Positions 63,852-64,000 of a stretch of DNA of 64,000 nucleotides are shown here, piece after piece. The stretch is taken from positions 175,017-239,016 of the forward strand of contig NZ_JAHGVE010000004.1 in NCBI RefSeq assembly GCF_018835585.1, written 5' to 3'. How positions within the stretch are numbered: position 1 is the stretch's first letter; each line of letters opens with the position of its first letter. The notes below the pieces were generated by a model. The model saw only the letters and a list, made by a program, of their open reading frames with translations, was not told the DNA's origin and did not search any database. A program made the translations under genes and the position numbers. The DNA comes from Pelorhabdus rhamnosifermentans. Its GTDB lineage: Bacteria > Bacillota > Negativicutes > UMGS1260.

Positions 63852-63951
63852 AAAAAATCCTCCACCTTTTTTTATCGAAAATTCAATTAATTTTTATAAT
63901 TATTTCATTAACTAATGGGATTTACTCCTTCATTTGAAAAATCATCAAAGC

Positions 63952-64000
63952 TTATTTATTGTAGTCGTAAAAACCTTTACCTGTTTTACGGCCAAGATAG
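63952..64000 (-). CDS. hbd: 3-hydroxybutyryl-CoA dehydrogenase, C-terminal end (partial)
   Basis: Only the last 16 codons are in the window, reading YLGRKTGKGFYDYNK and a TAA stop at 63952-63954 on the minus strand. GRKTGKGFYDY is the highly conserved C-terminal signature of short-chain 3-hydroxyacyl-CoA dehydrogenases such as Hbd. The adjacent MaoC hydratase gene supports this. The rest of the gene lies to the right of the window. Confidence 0.82.
   Translation of the reverse strand, partial: YLGRKTGKGFYDYNK

Overview
The window looks like chromosomal DNA of an anaerobic, diderm Firmicute of the Negativicutes, most likely a Sporomusaceae relative such as Pelosinus or Sporomusa. The evidence is an AT-rich, gene-dense sequence with strong AGGAGG-type ribosome binding sites, a porin whose N-terminus carries an SLH domain (the OmpM type that anchors the outer membrane of Negativicutes), oxygen-sensitive enzymes (pyruvate formate-lyase, 2-oxoacid:ferredoxin oxidoreductase, Asr sulfite reductase, Hcp), and c-di-AMP and ZTP riboswitches. 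Genus and species cannot be fixed from the window alone. No tRNA, rRNA, CRISPR array, prophage or intact insertion sequence was seen.

Region 1-20 kb is mostly housekeeping. It has a NifU-like scaffold/GGGtGRT pair, DUF190 with a fluoride channel, rpmB, a DUF1858 protein with recG, an orphan HipA-like kinase, an unrecognised protein with an internal duplication, a tautomerase, a c-di-AMP-riboswitch-controlled 3D-domain protein, cheV, guaB, a polysaccharide deacetylase, a class A PBP, a WecG/TagA glycosyltransferase, psd-pssA, a family 2 glycosyltransferase, queDE and surE.

Region 19.7-24.5 kb is a purine-thioether salvage cluster: mtnP, a broken mtnA, an archaeal-type ahcY, a class II aldolase and mtaD. 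It resembles the MTA/5'-deoxyadenosine 'DHAP shunt', possibly running through deaminated (inosine) intermediates. The mtnA copy has lost about 125-130 codons and is frameshifted. Region 25-36.6 kb holds korDABC, a PAS-GAF-GGDEF protein, a methyltransferase, a patatin lipase, an M48 protease, a VTT membrane protein and a ZTP-riboswitch-controlled pflB-pflA pair.

Region 36.9-46.2 kb is a self-contained sigma-54 circuit. It consists of an activator with a variant GAFTGA loop and a non-Fis C-terminus, a well-formed -24/-12 promoter, and seven co-oriented genes: cysteine desulfidase family protein, C26 peptidase, TSCPD protein, POT peptide transporter, SLH porin, RidA and M29-type aminopeptidase. 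These read as an outer-membrane-to-cytosol route for peptide and cysteine/serine use. A decayed second TSCPD gene sits inside it.

Region 46.6-55.1 kb is an arsenic island in two parts. The first is a Cys-rich MarR regulator, ArsP-type permease, an ArsM-GNAT fusion and a QueG-like ferredoxin protein. The second is arsD-arsA-arsR-acr3-arsC followed by an unusual SDR. Region 55.4-61.3 kb has asrABC, hcp and a CGGC protein, with a poorly coding spacer that holds a CRP/FNR-like palindrome and a possible insertion sequence end. The right edge (minus strand) carries a chemoreceptor, a MaoC hydratase and the 3' end of a 3-hydroxyacyl-CoA dehydrogenase gene.
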